Positions 48,205 to 60,130 of a stretch of DNA of 64,000 nucleotides are shown piece after piece. The notes beneath the pieces are model-generated. The model was not told the origin of the DNA. It was given only the letters and a program-made list of their open reading frames with translations, and searched no databases. Origin of the DNA: Paramarasmius palmivorus (taxonomy: Eukaryota > Basidiomycota > Agaricomycetes > Agaricales > Marasmiaceae). The stretch is taken from positions 1 to 64,000 of the forward strand of contig JAYKXP010000042.1 in assembly GCA_037176845.1 (NCBI GenBank), read 5' to 3'. The stretch's first letter is position 1; the number at the start of each line of letters is the position of its first letter. The translations under genes were made by a program, and so were the position numbers.

Positions 48205-48704
48205 GAAAGAATCCCTTTCGAAGCTGCGCCATCTGCATCAGGCCACACCCAAGCTATTTTCAGCCACTCCTTACATTCACATGAAGACACGTATCTGTAG
48301 CATTGAAATTAGGGGTCGAACTATCTAAACGTAACGCTCTCGTTGCTTTTAAGTATGGCTTATCCGAGTCGTTCATATCTTGATTCTCAGCTATTGATAC
48401 TTCCGCGTACTTGAGTCCGAGTCTCTTTGTCTTGATTACTCTGCACACAATCTCAAGGTTGTCGTGCTCTCTGCCATACTAGGGCTTTTTCGTGTGCTCA
48501 AAGACTCGAGTGTTACACTAATCGTTAACCTATAATAGGAGCCACGTAGGAGCGGTCCAAGGATCGAATACGATTGGAATACGAAAAGGAGCGATTCCAG
48601 CAGAGGAAAATAAGCGACTAACGTTTTGTTGCTTATAGAAGACGGATAGATTCAGGAGTCGTAGGCTCAATTTGAAGGGCATCTGCGTAGGAAAGCTTTG
48701 ATTT

Positions 48705-48890
48705 GGTGAGTTAACGTGTCAACTTCACCACACGGCTGCGTATACTCGAGTAATCTGAAGAGAATACTACGAGGAACTAAGCCGACGCAGGTGACATGGT
48801 GGTAAAGAAGCAACGAACGAGTAAGGTACGTAATGTATGTAATCAAAAAGATAGTCCTGATGAGCACTAGTACGGGCGCCTTAGGGCTCA
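48705..48890 (+). repeat. Dispersed repeat R2 (copy 2)
   Basis: Matches 11345-11545 in the same orientation. It begins about 40 bp inside the unique spacer of the palindrome, so it is not duplicated in the other arm. Confidence 0.75.
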
Positions 48891-48924
48891 TACGTTGTCA
48901 TTGAATTCATCGGCGGCTCATCAC

Positions 48925-48990
48925 AAGGCATTCCATGCCATCCAAAGTCATCGGATGGCATCGAGTTTCCTCCGCACAAATCTCGTTGGG
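48925..48990 (-). pseudogene. Tiny pogo transposase relic
   Basis: The reverse complement reads TGCGGAGGAAACTCGATGCC, close to TGCGGAGGGAAATCAATGGC of the transposase fragment at about 20860. Only a few tens of bases are recognisable, so it is a weak call. Confidence 0.3.
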
Positions 48991-49491
48991 CTAGTCACGG
49001 TACTTGACATTAGATAAGTCGACAGACGCTCATCGCAGTGCCCCGAAATGGCCAGGAAATGGCCTAGGCCGGTCGTTATTGGAGACCTCCTTGCCATATT
49101 TGGAATCGTAGGCGCCGATAGGCAAGTCTTCTCTTCGGAATATTCGCTATATCTCCCGCTTCACCTCAGGAAGGTATATTCGTCTATTGAACTTACATAG
49201 CTAAACTGAAATGTCCTGTTTCTTGGAAGTCAAGATATTGGCCCGTGGATGATAGTGGTGGATAATACAGGATGCCGGAAGACGACCCTTCTGTCTGCCG
49301 CGGCAGAGAAAGTGGGTGTCGGATCATGGAGCCACGCGATAACTCGGGTTTGGGTTATATGAGGTTTGATTGTACGTAATGTGGGAATGGAATCTTATAG
49401 AGGTTTGCGAGTTTCCTGCTTTCTTCCAACCCTCGACATATATCTCATAACCTGCCAGAAATCGGTTCTCAAGAGCAGTGGAGTCAGAGTC

Positions 49492-51457
49492 ATGCCAGCA
49501 GAGGTAAGCTGGGTGAATTCAGCACAGGTATACTAAGACTAACTCGCGGTTAAGCGTCAGACCCGTCGACAGAAATATTTAACGGATTCTGTTAAAGTAA
49601 GCTATTGCTACTATGGAGAACGGCTGTCACAATGAAAGCAATTTAGGACATGAATGAAGCTGAAAGAAAGGCATTCTTCATTTCGCAGGAACTCGTAAGA
49701 ACTCTCATTATTGGACGGAATGTTCTCAACAGCTCGATGTTTCAGGCCCTGATCCAACCAAGGACACGGGGTAAATTGACCTCTGCTGAAAGTTCACGTA
49801 AATTACGGTGCGCTATTGCAGTCGATTATTGATTGACGCCCGCACTAACATGTTGATTTAATAGTGCACAAAAAAAGATAGCAAATCCCACAATAGTAGG
49901 CGAGCCATCGCGGGAAAATCATGGTGGCGGGTTCTTCCAGCACCGCTACGACCATAGCAATTACATGCCTACAATGGAAGGGGGGTCTAGTCAGCGGAAC
50001 ACTCCCATCGATTTCGAACCACCGAACACCCCACTAGACATCTGGAGGGTGAACCTTGAATGTATCGCGCATCGATACCGCCAAATAGCTGATGGGCCAC
50101 CTTGCCCTCCCAGTGAAGCCGTTTACACGAGTCACACAAAGCACAAAGCGGAATACAAAGCCTGTGAGTGAAAGGGGTGCTTCCAAATTTGTCGCCCATT
50201 CCTTGAATGTAACAGTAATAGCGGGCGAAAACGTTGAACGGCCAAACAAATACGGAGTGACCGTGGGTCTAAACCCCCGGTTATCCAACGTCGAGGTTAT
50301 AATTGGTACAACACTGGTGGAGCGGTAAGTGCCTAAAGTCCTTTCTACACTGGATGTTTGAATTATCCTACAGATTTCCGCTCTGTCGTCCGACGCGAGA
50401 GTTGGACTATTGTCCAATTAATGATTTAATATTCACTTGTTCGGAACTATTGAATTGTGAGTAATATACGGAGAGTACGAAGCGACAAGGTATTAATCGT
50501 GTATCTAGTGACCAACGGAAGAGACGACCAAGAGGTACAGCTTTCGTGCACTTCACAGTGCGGAAACTCAGAAACTCATTCCTGTTGGAAGTTAATATCA
50601 AGGCTCACCACGGCGCTAAATAGCGCTCATCTAAGCGCAATCAATGAAGCAGTAACAAAAATCAACGAGATACTGTCAACCCTTCGCGTCGAAACGTTAG
50701 GGACACAGCTCCGCAGTATGATCTCAGAACAGAGTTATATGAGGCGCGTGCAGCCACATCACCGCGTTTTGGAACACGGGTATCGCCCGTTTAGTAACGA
50801 AACATACGGAGAACTTAGCGATAAGTTCGCTGAGACGATAATACAGTCCCACGTTTCTCTTGATGAACACAGCGTGGTCGTAGATCTTGGATGTGGTGTG
50901 GGTCAGGTTTTGACACGCATCAGCTTGCTGACGCAATGCCAATGTTATGGTATTGAGATTAGACCAGAAATTGCTGAAATCGCTCAAGACCTCATTGAGG
51001 AGACCCGTAGACGAAGCGATCTTCTGGGTTATAAACTGGGGCAAGTGAAGGTAGAACGTGGTGACATGTGCAAGCACCCAGAGATTCCTGAGTTGCTAGA
51101 GTGTGCAGATCTCGTTATCTGCAATAATAAACAATTTGATCCGACTTGTGAGTATTCCTTACACTCTTTGATGCAAAGCTGATACCGGGTCCAGTAAACC
51201 AAAAAATTAGCAATTTACTGTCCACGTACACAAAACGCAAAGCAGTCGTTGTAACGTTACGAGAATTGGATCTGTCTTCAAATCGAACTAGATCTAGTCG
51301 AAGAACACCTCCAACAGTACGTCGATGCACTCTGTGCAAAAATTTTGATCTAAATATTCACTTTCTCAAGTTTCATGTACAAGAACATATGTACGAGGAA
51401 GGTTCAGTCTCGTGGACCGCATACAGTGGTCAATACTTTGTACAAGAGAAGATTTAA
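49492..51457 (+). CDS. DOT1: DOT1-type histone H3-K79 methyltransferase, intact paralogue or sole copy unknown
   Basis: DOT1 enzymes use S-adenosylmethionine to methylate lysine 79 in the nucleosome core. Eight exons (49492-49503, 49561-49596, 49647-49807, 49865-50163, 50216-50324, 50374-50456, 50509-51147, 51195-51457) splice with canonical introns of 45-57 nt into 533 codons with no stop. Motifs in order: DYCPINDL (before the catalytic core), YMRRVQPHHRVLEHGYRPFS, YGE at 333-335, SAM-binding motif I VVDLGCGVGQ (Asp359-Gly365), GIE at 381-383, GD at 418-419, NNKQF at 439-443, then LNQKISNLL, KAVVVTLREL and the terminal EEGSVSWTAYSGQYFV. All are where fungal DOT1 has them, so the core looks catalytically competent. 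A Cys pair (CTLC) lies in the variable C-terminal loop. The gene is alone in the spacer of the palindrome. Confidence 0.88.
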
Positions 51458-52679
51458 GCTGGGATTCTTATAGCAATTTCTTGATACCGCGATATGCACG
51501 TTTTGGCCCCACGTTATGGTTTATAATTTTGTATTCCCGCATATCTCAATCGTACTGTAGCGATGTAAAGTGTGGTTCGCCAAAAACCGCATCCCTCAGG
51601 ATTATACCTCATGCTCTGTCGCCTTCAACCCAATAGAGAACCCACTTGTGCAGAGATTGGCCTCGTAGTATAATAGACATCCCCGTCGCAGAGATGTTTA
51701 TCAGTAACGTTGTGCGTTCCTTGAATTTCACCTTGACCGATCACAAGACGAACTCCGGAGTACGCTCAGAGACGGAACAAATCATGTGTGAATCATCATT
51801 AAAACACGACTACAAAGCTACAAATAATACCTATCTACACTTTATGAGCCTACCGCTCAGGACCAAAAATGCAGAGCTTTGTATCAGGTTTGTTATCAAG
51901 GCTCTTCAATCGATCCACAACAGCCTGTGTTAGTTGAATGGACGTCCCAAACCGGGTGAATTCCGGGGCTTCATAGCCTTGGATGGTAGCACGGTCACGT
52001 TAGTCCTGGCGTCCGCGGCCAAAATATGTCGACGAGACCTCTAGAACTAGTGATGACATTAGTGACGACGATAAGAGCTATAATAACCTTACCGCTCAAG
52101 ATCAACACCGATGCCGAACTCTACTAGCCAGAGAAAATGACTGTCCCTGGGGTTGGTTTCATGCCCACCCTCAATCTTCCAGGCCGCCCACCATCGATTG
52201 TTTACTGCTCGGGAGTGGTCGTTAACACGATGATTGCAGAACGTTCTATGGGTCGTGGTGGCTACATTGTGATCATACGAGGCATCCTGCTCAGGGTTTG
52301 CATTGGCAACATGAGGCACTGTGTTGCTACTGATCTATAAGCGTCAACCAAGAAACTATCAGATGACACTTACTTTCTGGCCTCTGGTGTCAGCGTTCGA
52401 TATCCAGATGGGACAAGAGCTGCATGAAATGACCGTAAACCCCCATGACCACTGCTCCTTCAATTAGCTGACGTTGCCCAAAGATTGTCTGAGTGGTTCG
52501 ACTCGTAAGACAGGCTTCGAAGCTCGCCGTTCATCCAAAACTTTTGCGGGAGCGTATGAGGCAAGGGTAAAGCCCATTTGATACTCGTTGCTTGGTTTGG
52601 AATAAACTCGCATGGGCGTTATCTGTGCGTGTCATCATTTTCTTCATACTTGCTCCCATGCTTTCGCATATTCAATCAG
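51458..52679. other. Unique spacer right part, no supported gene
   Basis: Open frames at 51646-51933 (+), 52137-52340 (+) and 52089-52319 (-) have no recognised domain. Near 51700 the words CAGTAACGTT..TGCGTTCCTTGAATTTCA repeat those near 10380. AAGCCCATTT-like words near 52570 precede the right arm. Confidence 0.4.
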
Positions 52680-53139
52680 CTACGACTCCTGAATCTATCC
52701 GTCTTCTATAAGCAACAAAACGTTAGTCGCTTATTTTCCTCTGCTGGAATCGCTCCTTTTCGTATTCCAATCGTATTCGATCCTTGGACCGCTCCTACGT
52801 GGCTCCTATTATAGGTTAACGATTAGTGTAACACTCGAGTCTTTGAGCACACGAAAAAGCCCTAGTATGGCAGAGAGCACGACAACCTTGAGATTGTGTG
52901 CAGAGTAATCAAGACAAAGAGACTCGGACTCAAGTACGCGGAAGTATCAATAGCTGAGAATCAAGATATGAACGACTCGGATAAGCCATACTTAAAAGCA
53001 ACGAGAGCGTTACGTTTAGATAGTTCGACCCCTAATTTCAATGCTACAGATACGTGTCTTCATGTGAATGTAAGGAGTGGCTGAAAATAGCTTGGGTGTG
53101 GCCTGATGCAGATGGCGCAGCTTCGAAAGGGATTCTTTC

Positions 53140-53350
53140 AAACTGCCGCCCTTAAGGCAACATTGCCGTTTTACACAAATATTTATAAACAAGAGACGCA
53201 CATCACGATAACAGATATGGATAAGGATAAGCGCTAAGCAACATCAGCGCAGCAATCACGGTTCGGGGTACCGTGATAGTATACCACTCCACGCCATGAT
53301 CACATATACAGTAGCAGCACCACCATATATACTGCCAGTGGTCACATATG
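53140..53350 (+). repeat. Repeat B copy in the right arm
   Basis: Relative of 2222-2370, with an additional insert containing GGTTCGGGGTACCGTGATAG. Confidence 0.8.
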
Positions 53351-53639
53351 ATAGGGTACATATTCTAGGCACTCCGAGTCAGCTAAGCCTGAGGCCTGAG
53401 GTACTAACCTTGCCGTTATCTTCCTGTTTGTGTCGCCTTCACGAATCGGCCTCCCCCATCACCCATTCATTGATCGTGCTGAATACTTTGCCCTATCCAT
53501 ACTTATGTATACTCTTTGAACATGTCTGCAGCCGGATTTCTTTTGTCCAGATACTACTCATCCACCTTTTCCACCGACAACCCCACCTAACAATTTGCAC
53601 CTCATCCTTTAGGATTGCAGAACATACTCGAATGATTCA

Positions 53640-53850
53640 CCTTTTAGCTCTGCCTTGACCCTTTCCAACAATATCGACCAAAAATCTCGTAAGTTGACAG
53701 ACAATCCATCGGTTCGACGCCTCTATCAGTCCATCGATCCATCGATCCATCGATCCATCAACCCACTCCAATCCATTAATCCACTCCTATCCATCACACG
53801 ATCCATTTACAACGAGACATCGACACGTCAATTTATAAAGGGGTCAAGAC
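53640..53850 (+). repeat. Repeat A copy in the right arm
   Basis: Relative of 290-520. It shares ATCTCGTAAGTTGACAGACA and GTCAATTTATAAAGG; in between are (CCATCGAT)n and TCCATTAATCCACTCC words. Confidence 0.8.
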
Positions 53851-56800
53851 TTTCCCAACGGTCTAATTGCCCCAGAAAGGACCATCATACCTGGCAGGGT
53901 CAGTCCATTCGAAAACCCACCGCCGTCATTGGTACGGTCTGAAGCACATAGGATGGTCCTGCTTGACGATGCGATGCCACCACAGGGAAATATCCTGCAT
54001 TGACATTACCTGTTCTGGGGACAAGTTTTTTGACTCTCCTTCTTGCGTATGTTCCATAACGTGCTTGCCGCCCAACCTCCAGTGTTCGCCCAAACAATTG
54101 ATGAACTCTTTCTAGGACATCTGTCTTTTCGTAGGGGAATAGTTAGAATCCCTAACATATAGGTCATCAGCTGCCGAAATTGGTGCGTCTTTGCCCTCAA
54201 AGCTGTCTGAAAACATCCTACCTGTTAGGTAGGGTATATAGAAGATGGTGAGTATTAGGTGCGATTTTCCCTGTCGAAGAGGCCACTGATTTGGGCTCAA
54301 ATATAGGGCATGAACTCTTTCGGGGTGTTATTTGGACCCAAAGTCGTATGGACCGCGGATGTGCCATGACAAGAACGCCGGATCCAGTACCATTAGACCC
54401 TTCTGGAGAAGCGGAAGAAGATAAACAAGCCAGAGGAATCTGACCAAGGCCAGCAAAGCGTTTTCATTGTGGCGGGTGTGGCGGCGAAAGGCAGTGTGGG
54501 ACACGTGATGTACCCGGCGTTATGCCACGTCTTTTTTTCTTCCTGTGATTTCTTCTCCGGTTCCTTCAACCCGCGTTCTCACATTCCGGACTGCTTCATC
54601 CCTCTAGTAGCATTGCTGTGGTCCGGCTGCTGAAATTCAGGGGTGGAACCCAGACTGACTACAATTCTCGGGAATATTGGGTGCGTATGTGTTTCCAGTT
54701 CCTCAGACATCTAGCGCTAACGACGGTGAACAGGCCAACGAAAGACTACATACCCTTCGGGGCGTGTGGGTCACCTTCCCAGGCCAAGCACTGGCAAGAA
54801 TGCGGATGATGAAGGAAGCAAAGACGAACGACCGTGACTTTCCCACATCAGTCGTTCAACAAACCCCGACGAAGCAGGCGATGATGATGTCGGAGATAGC
54901 GAGCCTGGCGAAGCAGAAGAAACAGAAGATATTGCTACCTTTCGCGAGGCCGAGAAAGCGGAGACGAGAGATATACGGAAACGAGGAGACAGACTATGAG
55001 CAGAGTGTTTTGCACGGTTGGTTTGCTTACTCTTCGCTTTTTTGTGGTCGTGTTTACGTTGCTGGGCGTTCTTAGGAGACTCACCTTCGGCCCTCGAAGC
55101 TTGAAGACTGCAGCTGTCACCTTGAACTTTTTCGGAGGGCGTTCTATCGCGTCCGCAGATGATGCAGACACCGAAGACGAACTAGCTCTCCGGGACGACG
55201 ATTCCAATGCTATGGCCACGGACTCTCGCTCCATACACCGAAACCCATCCCTACTATGGCGACCTGCTCCACCTCGAAGACATGAGGGACGGTATCTCAA
55301 ATTCCTTTCAAAATTCCTTTCACCTCTGCCCAGCGCGATGCTTACACCTGCTCGCCTATCATCGCCCTCATATCCGATACATTCATTAGCCTCTGGTGAT
55401 GTAGGTGTGACAACCTCGTCACTATCGACCAGAGGCTGTCTTGAAGCGGTTGTGGGTCGATATGGTTGATACCAACTAGAGCATACCGTGCTACGAGCGA
55501 GCTGGCAGATTGACCTCGCCATGGCTATCTTCTCTCTACGATTATCATGAGGTGGAAAGTTGGAAGGGGAGATGGCCTTACGAGTGTCCTGGCGGCTACA
55601 GTGAACGATCCAGTGGGGATGATGTTGCGTCGTATATCCCCAGTGAATCTGGTGAATTCACTGTACACCTTCCTAACGCTCATTGTGTCTTATGACTCCC
55701 TTCTGGTTTTCTTGCGTCATGACGAAACCTCAATCCTTTTGTGAAGTCAGTAGTCTTCTGCGCCTGTCGGGCATTAGTTGATATAACAACGAAGATAGCG
55801 GATCCTGCAGTTGGTACGTCACCCGTTCATAGCATTCATACATGCCACTAAGGGACTCATTTCACAGACTTTTAAACGGAACAGGCGTTCATCTGCGAAA
55901 TACCAAAAATGCTCGACACGAGCCGAGATCCAGAAGCTATTCGCGTATACATTCCCTCGTCCCAACGCTCCTGGCTCTCCTTATTATACCGAAACCTCTT
56001 TCCGAAAGGATTCCTTGGAATTTCAGTTCCTACGCGATCTTATCGAAATAATCCAACGAGTCCCGACCTCAGAAACTGCTGGCCCCATATCAACTCCAGT
56101 TTCGATTGTCTATACCACGGTGTGCGCCACGACGATGAAGGCAGCGCAGTTCTTGTGTCGCAAAGTGCTTATCGACAACCCCTTACTATTAAGAATCCCG
56201 GCGCGTACAGAGACTTTAGAAATGCCCAAATCGAGGTCGGTGACTTAACGCTATTAGTATATTCAACGCTGATTGAGAGCTCCATAGCTTCTGTCATATA
56301 TGCCTTACATCAGGCAGCTCAGAGTTCGGCGAGTGCCCTACTCTTGCTGCAGTTCGGCCACTTCAGGACTGTCCTTCTACATCCACAAATCTTCCAAAGG
56401 TACGTGTTCTCACTTCACCGAACATGTAGGTGAAGTTTTTTTTTACCAGCTGCCAGGATTTGATAGCGGTCTTGAGTCCTCGTTCCCAAAATCGAAAAGC
56501 TATTCGACGAGAGGATACTTCTAGGCACTGGGCTGGAAAAAGAGATTTGCTCTGGTATGGGTGATGCGCTGCTCTAGCCCCTGTTCAATTTTCTTACATG
56601 CTTATAGAAGGGGTTCAATCTACCCCCATGAGAGTCGATCGAACACATCATGGACTTTACTGTAACTAGAGCGCTGAATGCACTGTCCTCAACCAGAAGG
56701 TCCGCTACCTCATCGAACATATCTCCAGCTGCAGCCTGGCTTCCCACTTGCTACAGAACGGGTTGAGTAATATGTAATGAAGCGGCCACTTGTGAGCATG

Positions 56801-57211
56801 GTATGGAATGGTATGGACCTTCTCCGATGACGTCAAGAAGTTGGATCTAGGAGCGGAGATGGGAGATTTCCTGCGTAACCGTTCCGGGATAGACCTACCT
56901 CCACTCGGTCTGGGCGCTTCTCTCTCATCGACTTCGACGTGCTAGTCTCCAGTGGAGAACGGGCATCGTATTAGTTCTTTCCCGAAACCCAGATTGATTT
57001 CTGGTAGCACCTACTACATTGGCACCAAAGTCACCGTGGTGTGATCTTGAAGGAGAACCCCACGGACTCTGGTGATTTACAGAGACATAGATCTGAGTCG
57101 TAGGGCTTCAGGTGCAAATTCGGGCGATTCGGAATGATCTATTTAGGACGTCACATTCCACTAGTCTCCTGACCTACATCCAACTACAATTGAATATCTC
57201 ACAATATTTCT

Positions 57212-57628
57212 GTGCCGATCCCGAATCACCGAAAATCACTGACTCGCTTCCTTACCTTCTCTCATCGTTTGGCTGTGGAGTTGTTGAGGTACAACAGCAC
57301 CCATGGCAAGAAAAAGATGCTAAGAGAACGGCAACTTTGCAGGTTGTGCAAACCGGAGGTCGAAGATGAGATGCATGTGTTCTGGAGGTGCAACGTGGAC
57401 CCTGCGCTGACGATGGAAAGAAACCTCTTTGTTGCAAGGCTGAAGGATACCGATAGTATGTTTCAACACCGGCAGGTGGTGTTGGCCGACAACGCGCTGG
57501 CAGTTTTCAGCGAAGGACCCGCACGCCATGTTCTGTTTGTACCCAAAATACTTGGGCACTTTGCCGAGGTACCTGCGTATGACGAACACCATCAATCCAA
57601 CATGGCTATCTTGGCTCTAGGCTCATGA
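57212..57628 (+). pseudogene. LINE-type reverse transcriptase C-terminal fragment (right copy, truncated)
   Basis: The protein is identical to the left copy from its start through GHFAEVPAY. At 57582 the palindrome ends and the frame runs into unrelated codons (DEHHQSNMAILALGS) and stops. The Cys-His motif CRLCKPEVEDEMHVFWRC is present. The left copy keeps a longer natural-looking tail, so this copy is the truncated one. Confidence 0.6.
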
Positions 57629-57629
57629 C

Positions 57630-58215
57630 ATTGACTGTGACGTCGAAACCCGTGGTTTTTTTTTGTACGATGTTTGCTCGGTTGGCTTTAGGCTTTAGCG
57701 CTGATCCCTCCTTGACTCAGAAGATCACAAAATGCTTCGGATTTCATTGAAGGTGAGTTCCAGCCAGTTCATGATCTGTCAATTGATTCTCATATATGTC
57801 GACGTCAAAATGAAGAGCAGCTTGAACAAGGTAAGAACAAGGAACCATCAAACTGGTCGAACGAATCAGTGGGTTGCGGTAAAGCGTAAACTTTGAACCA
57901 AAACAGCGGACTGATAATTTTTTCCGTTCCCCATAGTTCACTTGGTCGGCTTTCGTTTTTTCGGCACCTTCAATAGCTTCAATCCCTGTACCAACGTGGC
58001 TCAAGATATGACACCTTGCAACTGAATACCGTTGTGCGAGACTTATAACAGTTGAAATAATTGGAAGATGGAGGCACCAGTTGACAGAAACACAAGTATT
58101 GATGGTAACTCGCCGAACTGGTGATCTTCATATAGTCAATCCCGCCTCCGACGCTGCGTACGTATATATTCAAAACACTACGGCCTCCCCATGCCGCAGC
58201 TTGTTTACCTTCCCA
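57630..58215. other. No supported gene
   Basis: A reverse frame at 57744-58004 has no domain. A run of eleven T lies at 57655-57665. Confidence 0.35.
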
Positions 58216-58217
58216 TC

Positions 58218-59678
58218 ATGGCAGTTCGTCCAGACACTATCAGTCTTATTTCTCTTCTCATCGAAGATATCCTATACGGTGCGTATGCTTTGGCTTATAT
58301 GCTCAATTTGACGGGATACTCATATGCCTATCGAAAACAGGAATCCTGCTATTGCTTTCCGGCTTTTACCTCAGCTTCATCGTTCTACAACCAAACAACA
58401 GCATTCACTCCGTCACATCATGCTCAAGCATTAGAACCAATCTCATTCGCAAAGCGGATATTACAATTCCGAGTCAGTAAATCATGGATCCGTGCGAGAA
58501 AGTGTGTTCTGAGTGAGATTTTCACCGTGCGAATTCATCACTATCCAGGAACTGGTCACCATGCAGTGTTCGTCAATTCCGCCTTGGCTCTGTACCACAC
58601 TGTCCATGAAGTGCACCACATTAGGCGGAAAGACATCCACTAAGGAGTGGTGCATCTTGAGTCAGTGTGGCTCGTTTCAGCGTAAAGTGGTGCAAGTGGT
58701 ATAGATGGTCAAAGGGGGGTGGGCGCCCTTGATTGTCTATCCTCAGCCCATCTCGACATATCTTTGGTAGTCTTACTCATGTTCCTTCTGGGAACCGCCG
58801 TAAGTCTGTCTCCGCATCGCATGAAGAGCAATGCTAACTCTAGTTATAGCACCTCTGCGTCGACATGTTTCGAGCTCTCAACGCCTTTGTTTACCAACAA
58901 GGGAGTCAAGCGCCGAGTGAAGTCTTCCTAGTCTTGAAGGCAAATTCGCATCTGGCAAAGACACTTATCTACCATCTACAAACGCTCGTCGCCGATGGTT
59001 TCTGGGTGAGTGCCAGACTCTCGCGTTGAGTAATACTAACGGACAAAGCAGCTATATCATGCATACGCTATCCATAACAGTAACGGGTGCACGTATCATG
59101 AAACTGATAATTCACGCAAAGCACAAGATCTCATTCTCGCTTCTCAGTACAATACATGGTCCGTCCTTTTCTTGGTGTTCACCGCTTGCGTCAAACTGTA
59201 CTTTGAAACTATCTCTGTCTGCACTAATCAAAATATTTCCAGGTTTGATAGTAGCTCCCATCTGGTATAAACATCGCCAAATTACTATGTTCTCCTCCGG
59301 TATGGAAGATCGCCGGATACGATAGCAGTAACGGCGATTGAATCCGGCGCCATATAGATGGCTGCTTTGATTGTAATGATCGTTCTATACCCGTGCAAGA
59401 GCTTCGCTCAGTATGTCGCTTATTATCTGTCTACTAACGCTCACAACCCCATCGATCAACCAAGGAAACTCAACTTATCATGAGTACTACATATTTTACC
59501 AGTGCGTTTTGCCATAATCATGCTTCTCTAGAGAATCATATTCATTTTAATCATCTTGGGCTCTGCGCTAGGCATGTCTGATTATCGGAAACCGACGGTT
59601 CAGAGAACATTCAAGCCGCCTCGGGAAACGGAATTGAGGGAGATTCAACACGATCTCGGGGGGTTGGTCTTTGTGTAG
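58218..59678 (+). pseudogene. Multi-pass membrane protein, interrupted
   Basis: This belongs to the serial integral membrane protein family of agaricomycetes, whose function I do not know. Visible parts are MAVRPDTISLISLLIEDILY, an intron, GILLLLSGFYLSFIVLQPN (helix), then after an inserted repeat AHLDISLVVLLMFLLGTA (helix), HLCVDMFRALNAFVYQQGSQ with the His..Asp pair, TLIYHLQTLVADGFW, LYHAYAIHNSNG, and later AVTAIESGAI..MAALIVMI and a tail FKPPRETELREIQ. Two signs of decay: repeat R3 sits between the first two helices (58585-58740), and an in-frame TAG follows ESGAI where a Tyr is expected. The related fragment at 30.7-30.95 kb shares the N-terminal pattern. Confidence 0.6.
58585..58740 (+). 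mobile_element. Repeat R3 copy inserted in the membrane-protein gene
   Basis: Related to the reverse complement of 12045-12245. The shared end GGGCGCCCTTGATTGTCTATC stops at about 58740, immediately before codons of the next membrane exon. The left edge is less clear. It could lie in an intron. Confidence 0.5.
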
Positions 59679-59679
59679 A

Positions 59680-60128
59680 CCACCAAGAGAGCAGTAGGTT
59701 TACTGGGCTGGTACTCAGTGATATGTACATTGTTGGGAACGGGATACAACTCATATCCAGCATACTGCAGCCGTTTGAATGATCATCATTGGTTAGTCCT
59801 CTTTTGATCACATCGCTATGCACTGCTCTGGATGCTCTGTCATCAGATATGTACATTTCTATCTTCGGTAAGTCTTATCACGTCTTATACTCGAACAAAA
59901 AGACTCCATCCAGAACACGCATACTAATAAACACTCACCGCGCGAAGTGTCACTCGACGTTGTTATCTGTTAGGCCTACTGGTCCTTTCCCAGCATACAC
60001 ACACCTTAGCACTAGTTCCCATTGATCTCTGATGTAGATCGGGAAGACAGCGTTGGAGGATGCTATTCAGTGTTCCCTGCATTACATGTAAGGTACAGCT
60101 CTCTCTCAGGTTCAAAGATAAATGCATT
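59680..60128. other. No supported gene; upstream region of the next gene
   Basis: Short frames only. Confidence 0.35.
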
Positions 60129-60130
60129 TT

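Larger units (their letters stand above)
43763..48664 (-). repeat. Left arm of 13.8-kb palindrome
   Basis: This 4,902-bp segment is the reverse complement of 52680-57581; paired positions sum to 101344. Every open frame in one arm has a mirror of identical translation in the other, and all bases I compared match. The arm ends abruptly at both edges: 43762 and 48665 no longer pair. It holds repeat A (47494-47704), repeat B (47994-48204), several unassigned frames and the LINE fragment. Confidence 0.95.
52680..57581 (+). repeat. Right arm of 13.8-kb palindrome
   Basis: Reverse complement of 43763-48664 over 4,902 bp. The inner edge pairs up to 52680 and fails at 52679. The outer edge pairs up to 57581 and fails at 57582, in the middle of the LINE reading frame. 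No target-site duplication or terminal motif is visible at the outer edges. Confidence 0.95.

Noticed and set aside
53296..53658. 120-codon frame in the right arm and its mirror in the left
   Set aside because: It overlaps repeat B, has no domain, and looks like non-coding repeat sequence read in an open frame.
43763..57581. Reading the palindrome as a transposon with 4.9-kb terminal inverted repeats
   Set aside because: No target-site duplication, no terminal motif and no transposase in the spacer; the right edge cuts a reading frame. Kept only as an alternative.
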